Positions 52,734 to 62,001 are shown, counted from the first letter of the stretch. The stretch: 64,000 nucleotides of DNA from Sphingobacteriales bacterium (GCA_016699615.1 CP064984.1:1674001-1738000); one strand, 5' to 3'. Numbers and translations are program-made. Notes: generated by a model not told the origin, from the letters alone.

Positions 52734-54113
52734 ATGTATTTTTATTGTATGTGTCTGCCAAATAAAATATATTTTATTTTGTTATTGTCATGTTTGTGTT
52801 TTTGTTTGCTATATTCATCAGACAACTTACAGCAAGCACAAGAATGGATAGAAACAGAAAGATATAAAGAAGCATTAGATGCATACGCTACAATGAGCCC
52901 AAGTGCAGGAAGAGATCTAGGTATTTTAATTTGTAAATTTGAATTAAAGAAATATGATAATATAGAATCAGAAATTAAGACGCTTATAGATAACGTAAAT
53001 AAATCTGAACCACATCTATATGTTGCGGCACAAATGTTATATGCAAAATATTTGGTAAATACATCAAGGTATGAAGATGCATTGAAAATTATCAATAAAA
53101 TTAAAACTAATGATAATTATTATTTAGGTGAGAAGTATAATTTACTTGCATTAATGGAAATGAATGAAAATAAATTTGAACTTTCTAATCAATATTATGC
53201 TCAAGCTCTAAAATATTTATCTATATCAAAAGAAAGAAAATATGTGATAAAAAAAGGCCTTGTATATAACAACAAAGCTGCAAGTTATTTTTATCAATCA
53301 GATTTTGACAATGCTGAGCAATGGTACCAAAAAGCATTACATGAGTATGAGAAATTTCCGACAGCATGCAGAGCAAAAATTGCAAAGACAAACTATAATC
53401 TAGCTATTATTTTGTATGAAAAAAATCAAAATTATGAGTCATTAAAACTATTAGAGAAAGCATTGGCTATATATAAATCAGTGTATGGTGAGCAGCATTC
53501 AACTGTAGCAGAATGTTATGGAATGTTGGGTAGTGTTTATTTATATTTTAATCAATTGGATAAGGCAATTGATTATTTTAATAAAGACAGAAATATTTGT
53601 ATTAATATCTATGGTGAGCAAAATTTGAACGTAGCATTTTCGTACTTAGATTGTGGAATGGTCTATAATCAATTAAAAGATTATCAATTAGCAAAACAAA
53701 ATTTAGAAAAATCTTTGTCTATACGAAGAGCTTTTTTAGATGAAAATCATGAAGATATTGTAGAAAACTATCTTGAATTAATCAACGCATATATTGGCTT
53801 GAATGATATAAATCAAGCAAAAGTATTGTGTAATAAAGTACTAAGTATTGAACAGAAACTACAAGAAAACGTATCTATTCGCAAGGCAGAAGTGTATATG
53901 TATTTAGGTATGATATCTAAAAATGAAAAAAAATACACAGAAGCAATTAATTATATCAAAAAGTCTGATGCTTTATTTATACAATTACTTGGAAAAAATC
54001 ACAAATACCATAACACACTATATTTATTGCTTTCAGAAATTGAATTTGAACAAGAAAATATAAGTCAAGCTATAAACTATGCAGTTGCTTCATTTCCATA
54101 TGATAAAAAATGA
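52734..54113 (+). CDS. Secreted or periplasmic TPR protein, N-terminal half of a TPR-CHAT protein
   Basis: A 459-residue protein with a cysteine-rich hydrophobic leader (residues about 10-26) and some eight tetratricopeptide repeats (for example YNNKAASYFYQSDFDNAEQW, AECYGMLGSVYLYFNQLDKA, AFSYLDCGMVYNQLKDYQLA). The frame ends at TGA right after an A6 run (54105-54110); the next frame continues as a CHAT protease. In many Bacteroidota the TPR and CHAT parts are one polypeptide, and removing one A would join them here through the segment SFPYDKNDLFENIL. Start could be M1 (52734) or M6 (52749). Confidence 0.85.
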   Translation: MYFYCMCLPNKIYFILLLSCLCFCLLYSSDNLQQAQEWIETERYKEALDAYATMSPSAGRDLGILICKFELKKYDNIESEIKTLIDNVNKSEPHLYVAAQMLYAKYLVNTSRYEDALKIINKIKTNDNYYLGEKYNLLALMEMNENKFELSNQYYAQALKYLSISKERKYVIKKGLVYNNKAASYFYQSDFDNAEQWYQKALHEYEKFPTACRAKIAKTNYNLAIILYEKNQNYESLKLLEKALAIYKSVYGEQHSTVAECYGMLGSVYLYFNQLDKAIDYFNKDRNICINIYGEQNLNVAFSYLDCGMVYNQLKDYQLAKQNLEKSLSIRRAFLDENHEDIVENYLELINAYIGLNDINQAKVLCNKVLSIEQKLQENVSIRKAEVYMYLGMISKNEKKYTEAINYIKKSDALFIQLLGKNHKYHNTLYLLLSEIEFEQENISQAINYAVASFPYDKK

Positions 54114-55746
54114 TTTGTTTGAAAATATATTATCAAAGCTACAAGTGTATCAATTGCAGTTTTACAAAAACAAATATTCAAATCAATATTGGGACAATGT
54201 TTTAGATACTTTGAAACAAAAAATAAATGTATTAAGAAAAGAAAATAATTTCTATTTCGGAGAGAAGTCATCATTGAATAAAGCTGATATTATTTCAAAG
54301 GTTTGTCTTTTTGCAACTGAGTTGACATTCAATTTATTTCAAAACAGTTATAAGAAAAAATACATAGATGACGCATTCTTTTTTATAGAATACAATAAAG
54401 CAAACGCACTATTGCAAAAACAAGAATTTGTTACAAACAAACAGATTGATAAGAATAGTTTAAAAATACTAAATGATATTTTGAATAAAACAAGCGAACT
54501 AAATCAATTGGATAAGAACTTAGCATCAAATAAAAAGAAGTATGCAAACTTGGAACATGAACTAATTCAACTAAAAGAAAAGTATGAACTAATACAACAA
54601 AAGAATGAAACAAAATCAGAAAAAATAAATCAAAATATTTCTATAGCCAAATTACAGCAAAAACTAAAACGCGATGAAGTGTATATCACATATTTAGAGA
54701 ACGAAGCAGCAATTTTTAGAATTGCAGTAAGCAAAAATGATATGTTGTTTTCTAAATTAATTGATAAACAAAAAATTAATAAGTATGTAACAGAATTAAA
54801 CAATAGCATACAATCTAAGAATGTAAATACAAAACTTGCACAACTATTGTATGACGTAATTCTGCCAAATAAAATCATAGAAGACAAAAAACAAATTATT
54901 TTTTCTGCTGATGGCTTTCTACATCAACTACCATTTGATGTATTGCAGAATAAAGAAAAAAAATACTTGATAGAAAACTACAGCACAAAATATACATTCT
55001 CATCAAACATATATTTTAATGAATATAATACACATAAGTTTATTTACAATAATAATGTATTGGCTATTGCACCGGAATATGATAATACGAAATATGCAAC
55101 ATTACAGAATGTTGAGGAAATAAATGCAATTAAAAAATATTTTACCACCAAGCCATTGTTGAAACAAGATGCAACAAAGAACAATTATTACAAGTTTGCA
55201 AAAGCATACAGAAACATACATTTAGCTGCACATACTTATATAGATAGTATTGTGCCATTGCAATCTTCTATTGTATTGTACGATGCTAAAAGCGCAGATA
55301 AGTGTTGTTATCTTAATTTAGAAGATTTAATGAGAAATCAAATTTGTGCAGATTTGGTTGTGCTAAGTGCATGTGATGGTAGTTTTGGAAAACAAAATAA
55401 AGGTGAAGGTGTACTTAATTTTGCTTGGGCAATTCATTATGCTGGCGCAAATAATGTATTAATATCACAGTGGAAAGCAGCAGATAAAGCAACACAAACT
55501 TTGATGCAGAAATTTTATGAGAGATTGAGTAAGAATATTCCGATTTCTGATGCATTGCAACAAACAAAGCTAGACTATATGAAAAACGCAGACGCAATTG
55601 GAAGAGAACCATATTATTGGTCGAATTTTATTGTATATGCCACCATGAATACTTATAAATTTAATTTCAGATATTTATATTTCGCTTTATCTTTACTGTT
55701 GATAGTGTTTATTATAATTTACATTGTCAAAACTAAACGTAAATAA
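54079..55746 (+). CDS. CHAT-domain caspase-like protease, membrane anchored
   Basis: A 555-residue protein: an N-terminal helical and coiled-coil region (to about residue 190), a CHAT peptidase domain (about 270-520), and a C-terminal membrane segment (about 532-550). The catalytic dyad is intact: His385 in HLAAHTYID and Cys432 in VVLSACDGSFGK, with KGEGVLNFAWAIHYAGANNVLISQWKA as the family block. Overlaps the TPR frame by 35 bp. Immediately followed (0-bp gap) by the arginyltransferase-like gene. The in-frame ATG at 54079 gives a possible separate start if the two are truly separate genes. Confidence 0.85.
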   Translation: MQLLHFHMIKNDLFENILSKLQVYQLQFYKNKYSNQYWDNVLDTLKQKINVLRKENNFYFGEKSSLNKADIISKVCLFATELTFNLFQNSYKKKYIDDAFFFIEYNKANALLQKQEFVTNKQIDKNSLKILNDILNKTSELNQLDKNLASNKKKYANLEHELIQLKEKYELIQQKNETKSEKINQNISIAKLQQKLKRDEVYITYLENEAAIFRIAVSKNDMLFSKLIDKQKINKYVTELNNSIQSKNVNTKLAQLLYDVILPNKIIEDKKQIIFSADGFLHQLPFDVLQNKEKKYLIENYSTKYTFSSNIYFNEYNTHKFIYNNNVLAIAPEYDNTKYATLQNVEEINAIKKYFTTKPLLKQDATKNNYYKFAKAYRNIHLAAHTYIDSIVPLQSSIVLYDAKSADKCCYLNLEDLMRNQICADLVVLSACDGSFGKQNKGEGVLNFAWAIHYAGANNVLISQWKAADKATQTLMQKFYERLSKNIPISDALQQTKLDYMKNADAIGREPYYWSNFIVYATMNTYKFNFRYLYFALSLLLIVFIIIYIVKTKRK

Positions 55747-56850
55747 ATGCACGCTCCAGTAGAATATCATTTTTTAGAACATCCAATTGAAGATGTAAAA
55801 CTAGATGATATGCTTGCTGATGGATATTTTAGAACAGGCAATTACCTACTAAAAACAAGAGTATTGCTGTACAATCAAGATATATATAATCTATTTCATA
55901 TTAGGTACGAAATGGATAAATATGATTTTCCTAAAAGCATGAAAAAGTTGCTGCGAAAAAATAAAGAGAAATTCTATTCAGAAATAAAGAAATTTAAAAA
56001 TACAAAAGAAAAAGAAGTGCTCTTTTGGCATCATAAAGAAAGATTTGTTGGTTCAAGCACCATGTCATTAGAACAATATCTTTTTGATTATGATGAAACA
56101 AGAAAATTCAACACACACGAAATAAATATATATGACAAAGATACAGATGAATTAGTAGCATACAGTATTTTTGATATAGGAAAAAATAGTATTGCAAGTA
56201 TTTTAGGTATTTTCAACAAAGATTATTCAAAATATAGTTTGGGTTTGTATTCTATGTTGTTAGAAGTTGAGTTTGCAAAAGAAAATAATTTTACATATTA
56301 CTATCCAGGCTACATTGCAGATAAACCTTCACCATTTAATTATAAAATAAGGTTGGGCAATGACGTAGATTACTGTGATTGGTTTTCGCTCACTTGGAAA
56401 AAACTAAACAATACAGATGAACTCTATAAAATGTGTGATTATTATAGAGAACAATTAGGCAGAGCAGAAAATTGGCTACAGCAACATAAAATTCCATATA
56501 GAAAAACCAAGCATCCATATTATTATATGAAGTATTACTATCCACAAAGTAATTGCTTATCATCAATAGAACAATTGCTGATTGAGGATTTTACGACACC
56601 AAATACATATATTATTGTAGAGTATCATGCAGTGTTTGATAAAATTGTTTTATCTGCTGTGGAGCCACACTATTTAGAACAACAAGTCAATATTGATTTT
56701 AAAGATATTTTAGTTGATGATGTATGGCAAAATCTATTGTTATACATTTATCCAAACTATTATATAGAAGATGAATACGAGTTGTTAGAAGTCTTTTTGC
56801 AAACAAAATATAAATTAATAACACATAAAAACAAGAAAAATAATGAGTAA
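55747..56850 (+). CDS. Arginyl-tRNA-protein transferase-like (ATE/Bpt family, GNAT fold)
   Basis: A 367-residue protein. The central stretch DTDELVAYSIFDIG, SKYSLGLYSMLLEVEFAKENN and FTYYYPGYIADKPSPFNYKIRLG matches the C-terminal acyltransferase domain of ATE1/Bpt enzymes, which transfer an amino acid from tRNA to protein N-termini. The N-terminal cysteine cluster of eukaryotic ATE1 is absent. The start abuts the CHAT stop and the stop overlaps the AI-2E gene by 8 bp, so all are probably one transcript. The amino acid transferred is unknown. Confidence 0.75.
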   Translation: MHAPVEYHFLEHPIEDVKLDDMLADGYFRTGNYLLKTRVLLYNQDIYNLFHIRYEMDKYDFPKSMKKLLRKNKEKFYSEIKKFKNTKEKEVLFWHHKERFVGSSTMSLEQYLFDYDETRKFNTHEINIYDKDTDELVAYSIFDIGKNSIASILGIFNKDYSKYSLGLYSMLLEVEFAKENNFTYYYPGYIADKPSPFNYKIRLGNDVDYCDWFSLTWKKLNNTDELYKMCDYYREQLGRAENWLQQHKIPYRKTKHPYYYMKYYYPQSNCLSSIEQLLIEDFTTPNTYIIVEYHAVFDKIVLSAVEPHYLEQQVNIDFKDILVDDVWQNLLLYIYPNYYIEDEYELLEVFLQTKYKLITHKNKKNNE

Positions 56851-57862
56851 TACTTTCCAAGATAACTTTAAGCAAATTGTTTTCTTTATCATAATTATAT
56901 GTTTGTCTATTTTACTATTCATTCCACTTAAGGTCATCTTTGCAGGATTTTTAGGCGCAGTTACATTATATATAATCAATATCGGATTTCTACAAAAATT
57001 AAACCTAAAAATAAAAAATATATATGTATCAAGTATTATTGTGCTTGTTGTAAATGTTGTGGTAATGATTGTTCCTTTAATACTTGCATCAATAATTATA
57101 ATACCAAAGTTGAGTGGAATTATCAATCAATCAGGAGAATTTATTACAGGTATCAAAAAAATATTACACGAAGTTGAAACAAGATTCTCAATTGAGATTC
57201 TATCAACAAAGAATTTTGAGAAAATCCCAAGCATAGTTTCAGATACACTTCCAGATATTTTAGGCAGTGTAAGTTCCTTTGTATTAAACATTGGAACCAT
57301 GTTTTTTATATTATATTTTATGTTAATTAACTCAAAAAATTTAGGCAGAAGCATAAAAAGACTAATACCATTAAAACCAACAAATATTAATACAATTACA
57401 ACTGAAACAAAGAGCATCATCAAATCATATGCAATTGGTATTCCAGTTATTTCAGCATGTCAAGGTGTTATTGCATCTATTGGTTATTGTATTTTCGATG
57501 TACCAGATTTCATTTTTTGGGGTTTTCTTACTGCAATTGTTGCCGTTATTCCATTTGTAGGTACATCATTAATTGCAGTACCAATGATTGCTTATCTATT
57601 TTCAATTGGTGAAATAAATAATGGAATTGGACTATCACTATATTATGTATTATTAGTAATGAACGTAGATAATCTATTGCGATTGGTTTTGCTCAAAGCA
57701 TTTGCCAATATACATCCATTGGTTACCATGCTTGGCGTTATTGTTGGTCTTAAATTATTCGGATTTATTGGACTAATTTTTGGCCCATTATTAGTATCGT
57801 ACTTTATTCTACTAATAAAAATTTATAATATTGAGTTTTCAGAAATTCCAAGAAGAAGTTAG
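56843..57862 (+). CDS. AI-2E family transporter-like membrane protein
   Basis: A 339-residue protein with 7-8 hydrophobic segments in the AI-2E/UPF0118 arrangement: paired N-terminal segments, a long periplasmic or cytoplasmic loop (about residues 90-150), and C-terminal segments with FWGFLTAIVAVIPFVGTSLIAVPMIAYLF and NIHPLVTMLGVIVGLKLFGFIGLIFGPLL, the family hallmark. Substrates vary (autoinducer-2, Na+/H+ in characterised members). Ends in TAG, overlapping the convergent flippase by 4 bp. Confidence 0.87.
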   Translation: MSNTFQDNFKQIVFFIIIICLSILLFIPLKVIFAGFLGAVTLYIINIGFLQKLNLKIKNIYVSSIIVLVVNVVVMIVPLILASIIIIPKLSGIINQSGEFITGIKKILHEVETRFSIEILSTKNFEKIPSIVSDTLPDILGSVSSFVLNIGTMFFILYFMLINSKNLGRSIKRLIPLKPTNINTITTETKSIIKSYAIGIPVISACQGVIASIGYCIFDVPDFIFWGFLTAIVAVIPFVGTSLIAVPMIAYLFSIGEINNGIGLSLYYVLLVMNVDNLLRLVLLKAFANIHPLVTMLGVIVGLKLFGFIGLIFGPLLVSYFILLIKIYNIEFSEIPRRS

Positions 57863-59298
57863 CGAATGCCTGTTTCTAGCGTAAGTAAATCTTTATTAAT
57901 TATTCCAAAAATTATGGCGCTAATGCCTACAATAACCAAATAAAATGAGCTTCTTAAAGCAATGCTAAAAAATGAAGGATCATTAAATTTATAATTCAAG
58001 TACAATATCGAAAATATTGATAATGCAATAAATAACATCATTTTAATTACTTTTATATAATTAATTTTTAGTGCTAAGTTTTTAAATATATAAATACTGT
58101 AAACAAACAATACAAACAGTTGAGTGAAGAGTGTAGCTTGTGCAGCACCAACAGCACCAGACTTTTTAATCAATACATAATTAAAAATAATATTGAGTAA
58201 TACAGCAATGGCAAGTGTTGGCAGCATTACTCTAAAACTTTCTTTTGCAGTAAGTAATGTGCCTAAAACATACAACAAACCAATAGGAATAAAATTTAGA
58301 ATAAGCCAAGAAAATACTTTTGCAGAATATGCTTGGTTGCTATGGTATAATAACTTCATAATATCATCAGCCTGAAAATAAAACAAACCAACAACAGCAA
58401 CTATAATGACTAATATAATGTTTAATGAAGGAAACAGAATTTCTTTCAAATTTTTATATTGAGCAATATAGTATGAAAATATAGGAAGTAAAATTACACT
58501 AAACAAATAGCCAATATTATTAATAGATTCAATAATACGATAACCTTGAGCATAAATTCCAGTTTCAGTTCTACCACTCATTTGCTCAAGCATTACACCA
58601 TCAATTCTATAGTATGTTGTCATTAAGAAATAAGCAATAGCATATGGTGCACTTGTTTTAATTATAGAGAATAATTTGTCTATAGAAATTGTGAATTTTA
58701 ATTTATCACCTAAGCGTAGCGAAATAATTAAGCATATAATAAATGTAATGGCATATGCAAATAACTGAGCTAATGTAAAATTTAGAATGGTAAGTTCTAT
58801 ATTCGTTTTGCCCCAAATTAATAAAGCACAAAAGAATATCATCAATAATTTATCTAACACAGATAATAAACTATCAGTAACAAAATATTGATGCGCAGAT
58901 ACATTAGAACGAAGGTATATTATAAACGACAATAAAAAATGATTGATGATAATAACATACAAAAATGAAAAGTTTGTATAGCCTAATGGATATGCAAAAC
59001 TAACACATGCTATGATGTATAAAACAAATAAAATAGTTTTGAATAATAAGATATTTGGCAACAAATCATTGAGTTTACGCACATCAGTAGCAACATTTCT
59101 TGCATTGTAATTTTGCAAACCAAAATCTAATAAAATCTGAAAAAGATAGGTAAAATTAAATACAGCAAAATAAATTCCATACTCACTTTCGTGTAATTTA
59201 TTTTGAACGCTTCTGTCGATACCAAACACCCAACATGGCCTCACCTAAAAATTGACAAATACAAGAAAGATGACATTAAAGAGAAATGATTTTCTCAA
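57859..59298 (-). CDS. Polysaccharide flippase (Wzx/MOP superfamily) with an in-frame TAG at codon 18
   Basis: A lipid-linked sugar flippase with about 12-14 membrane segments, about 480 codons. After a TAG, the frame is open from a GTG at 59244 with CWVFGIDRSVQNKLHESEYG. The same frame runs back through the TAG (59245-59247) to a TTG at 59298, giving RKSFLFNVIFLVFVNF before the stop. This matches the expected family N-terminus (...FLVLLNLLIKPFWIFGID), so the TAG interrupts a conserved first membrane helix where leucine is usual. If the short GTG form is made, it lacks most of helix 1. It overlaps the upstream gene by 23 bp. Confidence 0.82.
59245..59247 (-). other. In-frame amber codon near the flippase N-terminus
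   Basis: TAG separates VFVNF from VRPCWVFGID in one continuous frame. TTG to TAG is a one-base change. Confidence 0.75.
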
Positions 59299-59686
59299 AA
59301 TTTGAATATATTTTTAGTTGCAACAAACCATCTGGCATAAAATAATTGATGTAAGTTTTATTATCAATTTTAAATAAAATATACGATTGCTTGTCTTTAA
59401 AATAGACATCACCATTTATTTCACTACCATCTTTTAAGTACCATTTGTAATAAACTGGATTATTCGCACCAACAATTGGCGTAGCAATACTATCTTTTAT
59501 ATAACCAAAAAATTGTTGGTATTTGCCAACAGGCAAATCTACATGGGCAAATTGTGTACTACTATTTAGAATAAACATATCTGTTTGCGTTACAATTTTT
59601 TCGATAATATTATAAGGCAGTTTTTGTTGTGCCATTCCACCAAAAACGAAAAACAGAAGTAATATTGAAAATATTATATGTTTCAT
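59276..59686 (-). CDS. Small secreted protein of unknown function
   Basis: A 136-residue protein with a clear signal peptide (residues 1-19, ending GGMAQ). The mature part is beta-rich, with no family I recognise; a DGSEINGDVYFKDKQSYILFKIDNKTYINYF-like repeated beta pattern suggests a barrel or lipocalin-like small domain. It sits between the aminotransferase gene (4-bp gap) and the flippase gene, in one minus-strand operon. Confidence 0.65.
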   Translation of the reverse strand: MKHIIFSILLLFFVFGGMAQQKLPYNIIEKIVTQTDMFILNSSTQFAHVDLPVGKYQQFFGYIKDSIATPIVGANNPVYYKWYLKDGSEINGDVYFKDKQSYILFKIDNKTYINYFMPDGLLQLKIYSNFEKIISL

Positions 59687-59690
59687 GTTG

Positions 59691-60878
59691 CTAATATACG
59701 TTATTTAATGCATCTAAAATGATGCCACAACTTACTCTAATTTCAGCTTCTGTAATAATTAATGGTGGTGCAATTCTCATGCAATTATTGGCGAATAAAA
59801 ACCAGTCAGTTATCAACCCATTATTCAAACAATGTTGAATTACTTTCTGTAAATTATCAAAGTTATCTAAATGTACAGCCATCATCAAGCCAGAATGTGT
59901 TATCTTATTGATAGCATGGTGTTGCAATAATTCTAAAAATAAGTTTGCTTTTTCATTCGCTAAACGATATAGTTTTTCTTGCTCTATCGTTTGTACGCAT
60001 GCCAATGCAGCAGCACAACAAACGGCATTTCCACCAAATGTAGTAATATGTCCAAGAACAGGCTCATGTGTCAAACTATGCATGATATTTTTATTAGCAA
60101 TAAAACATCCAATTGGCATGCCACCACCTAAGCCTTTTGCAAGCAATAGTATATCTGGAATAATATCTAACTGTTCAAAAGCAAAAAATGTTCCTGTGCG
60201 ACCACAACCAGTTTGTATCTCATCAATAACTAATAATGTTTTTGTTTCATCGCACTTTTTCCTTAGTGCTTGCATATACATTTTATCTGGTACAGTTATT
60301 CCACTTTCAGCCTGGACAGGTTCCATAAATATTGCTGCAGTTTTTTCTGTAATCAGATTTAAGTCATCAATATTATTGTATCTTATTTTTTTTGTATTGG
60401 GTAATAATGGTCTGAATGCTGCGCTAAAATATTCATCGCCAATCAACGATAAAGCACCTTGTGTACTACCATGATAGCTATTGTAGCAAGACATTATCTC
60501 ATACTTTCCAGTATATCTTTTGGCTAATTTCATAGCACCTTCAGTAGCTTCTGTACCACTATTTGTAAAGTACACATTGTTTAATGTATTAGGCAACAGT
60601 TGCGTAAGAAAATTTGCCAATGCCACTTGTGGTGCTTGTATGTATTCGCCATAGACCATAGTATGCATATAGGTTTGTGCTTGCTCTTGAATAGCACTGA
60701 CTACGTTTGGGTGGCAATGTCCTAAATTGCTTACCGAAATACCAGCAATTAAATCAATATATTTTTTTCCAGCTGTGTCATAGATGTATATACCATTGGC
60801 TTTTGCTACTTCAATACCCAAAGGTTGCTCTGATGTTTGAGCAACATGTTGTAGAAATAGCTGGCGTTGTGTTGGCAT
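59691..60878 (-). CDS. Class III pyridoxal-phosphate aminotransferase (acetylornithine/ornithine type)
   Basis: A 395-residue enzyme. The PLP site is clear: NSGTEATEGAMKLAKRYTG, the aspartate in VIDEIQTGCGRTG, and the Schiff-base lysine in LLAKGLGGGMPIG, followed by HITTFGGNAVCCAAALA. The substrate (acetylornithine, ornithine, 4-aminobutyrate or a succinyl derivative) cannot be fixed from sequence; no arg genes are nearby. 1-bp gap after the cyclophilin gene. Confidence 0.87.
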   Translation of the reverse strand: MPTQRQLFLQHVAQTSEQPLGIEVAKANGIYIYDTAGKKYIDLIAGISVSNLGHCHPNVVSAIQEQAQTYMHTMVYGEYIQAPQVALANFLTQLLPNTLNNVYFTNSGTEATEGAMKLAKRYTGKYEIMSCYNSYHGSTQGALSLIGDEYFSAAFRPLLPNTKKIRYNNIDDLNLITEKTAAIFMEPVQAESGITVPDKMYMQALRKKCDETKTLLVIDEIQTGCGRTGTFFAFEQLDIIPDILLLAKGLGGGMPIGCFIANKNIMHSLTHEPVLGHITTFGGNAVCCAAALACVQTIEQEKLYRLANEKANLFLELLQHHAINKITHSGLMMAVHLDNFDNLQKVIQHCLNNGLITDWFLFANNCMRIAPPLIITEAEIRVSCGIILDALNNVY

Positions 60879-60879
60879 A

Positions 60880-61638
60880 TTATTCTTCTATAATGCTTAC
60901 TTTAAGCATTCTTATGTCTGTAGTTGGTCTATCGTATGGGTCACGTGGCGCATTGACAATCTTTTCTACAATATCCAAGCCTTCTACTGTTTCTCCAAAT
61001 ACTGTGTATTGCATGTCTAACATTGGTGTGCCACCTATTTCAGTATACACTTTTCTTTGTTCATCAGTCCAAGAGTTGCTTGTTCTGCTACCTAAAGTAT
61101 TTAATTCTACGTCATTAAATTTTTTACCTACTACAATGTAAAATTGTGTACTCGATGATGCTTTTTGTGGATTTCCATCTCTTGCAGCTGCCAACGCACC
61201 TTTTTTGTGAATGATGTCTTTGCTAAATTCTGCTGGTACTTTGTATGGTAAGCCACCCATGCCTAATCTTTGTCCTGGCACAGCATTTTTAGATTGTGGG
61301 TCGCCACCTTGTATCATAAATTCAGGAATTACTCTATGAAATAGTGTGCTATCTAAAACGCCGTCTTTTACTATTTTTATAAAGTTTTCTTTGTGCAATG
61401 GTGTTTCATTGTATAATTTCAATTTGATGTTGCCCATTGTTGTTTCTATAAGTACATAAGTGTTCTCTGGTGCTTTTTTTATTTCTGGTGCTTCCATTTT
61501 TGGTGTATTTTCAATTTGTTGATTAGTAATTGCCGTTGTTTTTGTTTTTACTTTTTTTGATTTTGTCTTTTTCCCTTTTGCATAGCTAACATTTAGAATA
61601 AGCATAGCTATAATTAATAGTGTACTAATTTTTTTCAT
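60880..61638 (-). CDS. Secreted cyclophilin-type peptidyl-prolyl isomerase
   Basis: A 252-residue protein with a signal peptide (residues 1-20) and a lysine-rich stretch (KGKKTKSKKVKTKT), then a cyclophilin domain from about residue 56. FHRVIPEFMIQGGDPQ and STQFYIVVGKKF carry the active-site arginine and glutamine, and the usual family block GALAAAR is present. Likely to assist folding of exported proteins. Same operon as the upstream 115-residue gene. Confidence 0.93.
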   Translation of the reverse strand: MKKISTLLIIAMLILNVSYAKGKKTKSKKVKTKTTAITNQQIENTPKMEAPEIKKAPENTYVLIETTMGNIKLKLYNETPLHKENFIKIVKDGVLDSTLFHRVIPEFMIQGGDPQSKNAVPGQRLGMGGLPYKVPAEFSKDIIHKKGALAAARDGNPQKASSSTQFYIVVGKKFNDVELNTLGSRTSNSWTDEQRKVYTEIGGTPMLDMQYTVFGETVEGLDIVEKIVNAPRDPYDRPTTDIRMLKVSIIEE

Positions 61639-61640
61639 AA

Positions 61641-61988
61641 TCAGATATTTTTAATGTAATCAATAATGCATTTTTTTAATAATATTTCTTGTTGCTCGTG
61701 TGTAAGTTTGGGCATACTTCTATTGTATTCGAAGTGTAACCAACCATCAGCATCTTTTCCTGTTGGTGTATAATAATTTTCTTTGCTTAGTAAAGAACAT
61801 ACGCCAACATGTATAATGTCTTGTTTTTGTTCTTTTGAAAATTTTGTTTCATTAAATCCTAATTCTCTATGTCCAATGATGAAAAGCATAGAAGATAAAT
61901 CTGGTATTTTTTGAAATTTATTTTCGAAAAAAGCAGTTACATCTTTCCAAGCAATTTCATCAAATTGCAAATCCAATACATTCTCCAT
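61641..61988 (-). CDS. Conserved hypothetical cytoplasmic protein
   Basis: A 115-residue soluble protein without signal peptide, membrane segment or recognised domain. A patch SMLFIIGHRELGF and DADGWLHFEYNRSMPKLTHEQQEILLKK stand out as probably conserved. It heads a five-gene minus-strand run (this gene, cyclophilin, aminotransferase, small secreted protein, flippase). Confidence 0.7.
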   Translation of the reverse strand: MENVLDLQFDEIAWKDVTAFFENKFQKIPDLSSMLFIIGHRELGFNETKFSKEQKQDIIHVGVCSLLSKENYYTPTGKDADGWLHFEYNRSMPKLTHEQQEILLKKCIIDYIKNI

Positions 61989-61993
61989 ACTTA

Positions 61994-62001
61994 CAAAAAT
62001 A
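61994..62001 (-). promoter_or_regulatory. -7 box (TATTTTTG) 5 bp before the 115-residue gene
   Basis: Exact TAnnTTTG on the minus strand. The remaining 190 bp to vapB (62002-62194) hold only the vapB promoter; I see no gene or hairpin there. Confidence 0.5.

Noticed and set aside
5197..59693. TAG reassigned as a sense codon in this genome
   Set aside because: TAG ends dcd, the siroheme gene, uvrA, floA (twice in a row), the PKD giant, marC, the AI-2E gene and the aminotransferase at their natural C-termini, so it works as an ordinary stop. The two internal TAGs replace different residues.
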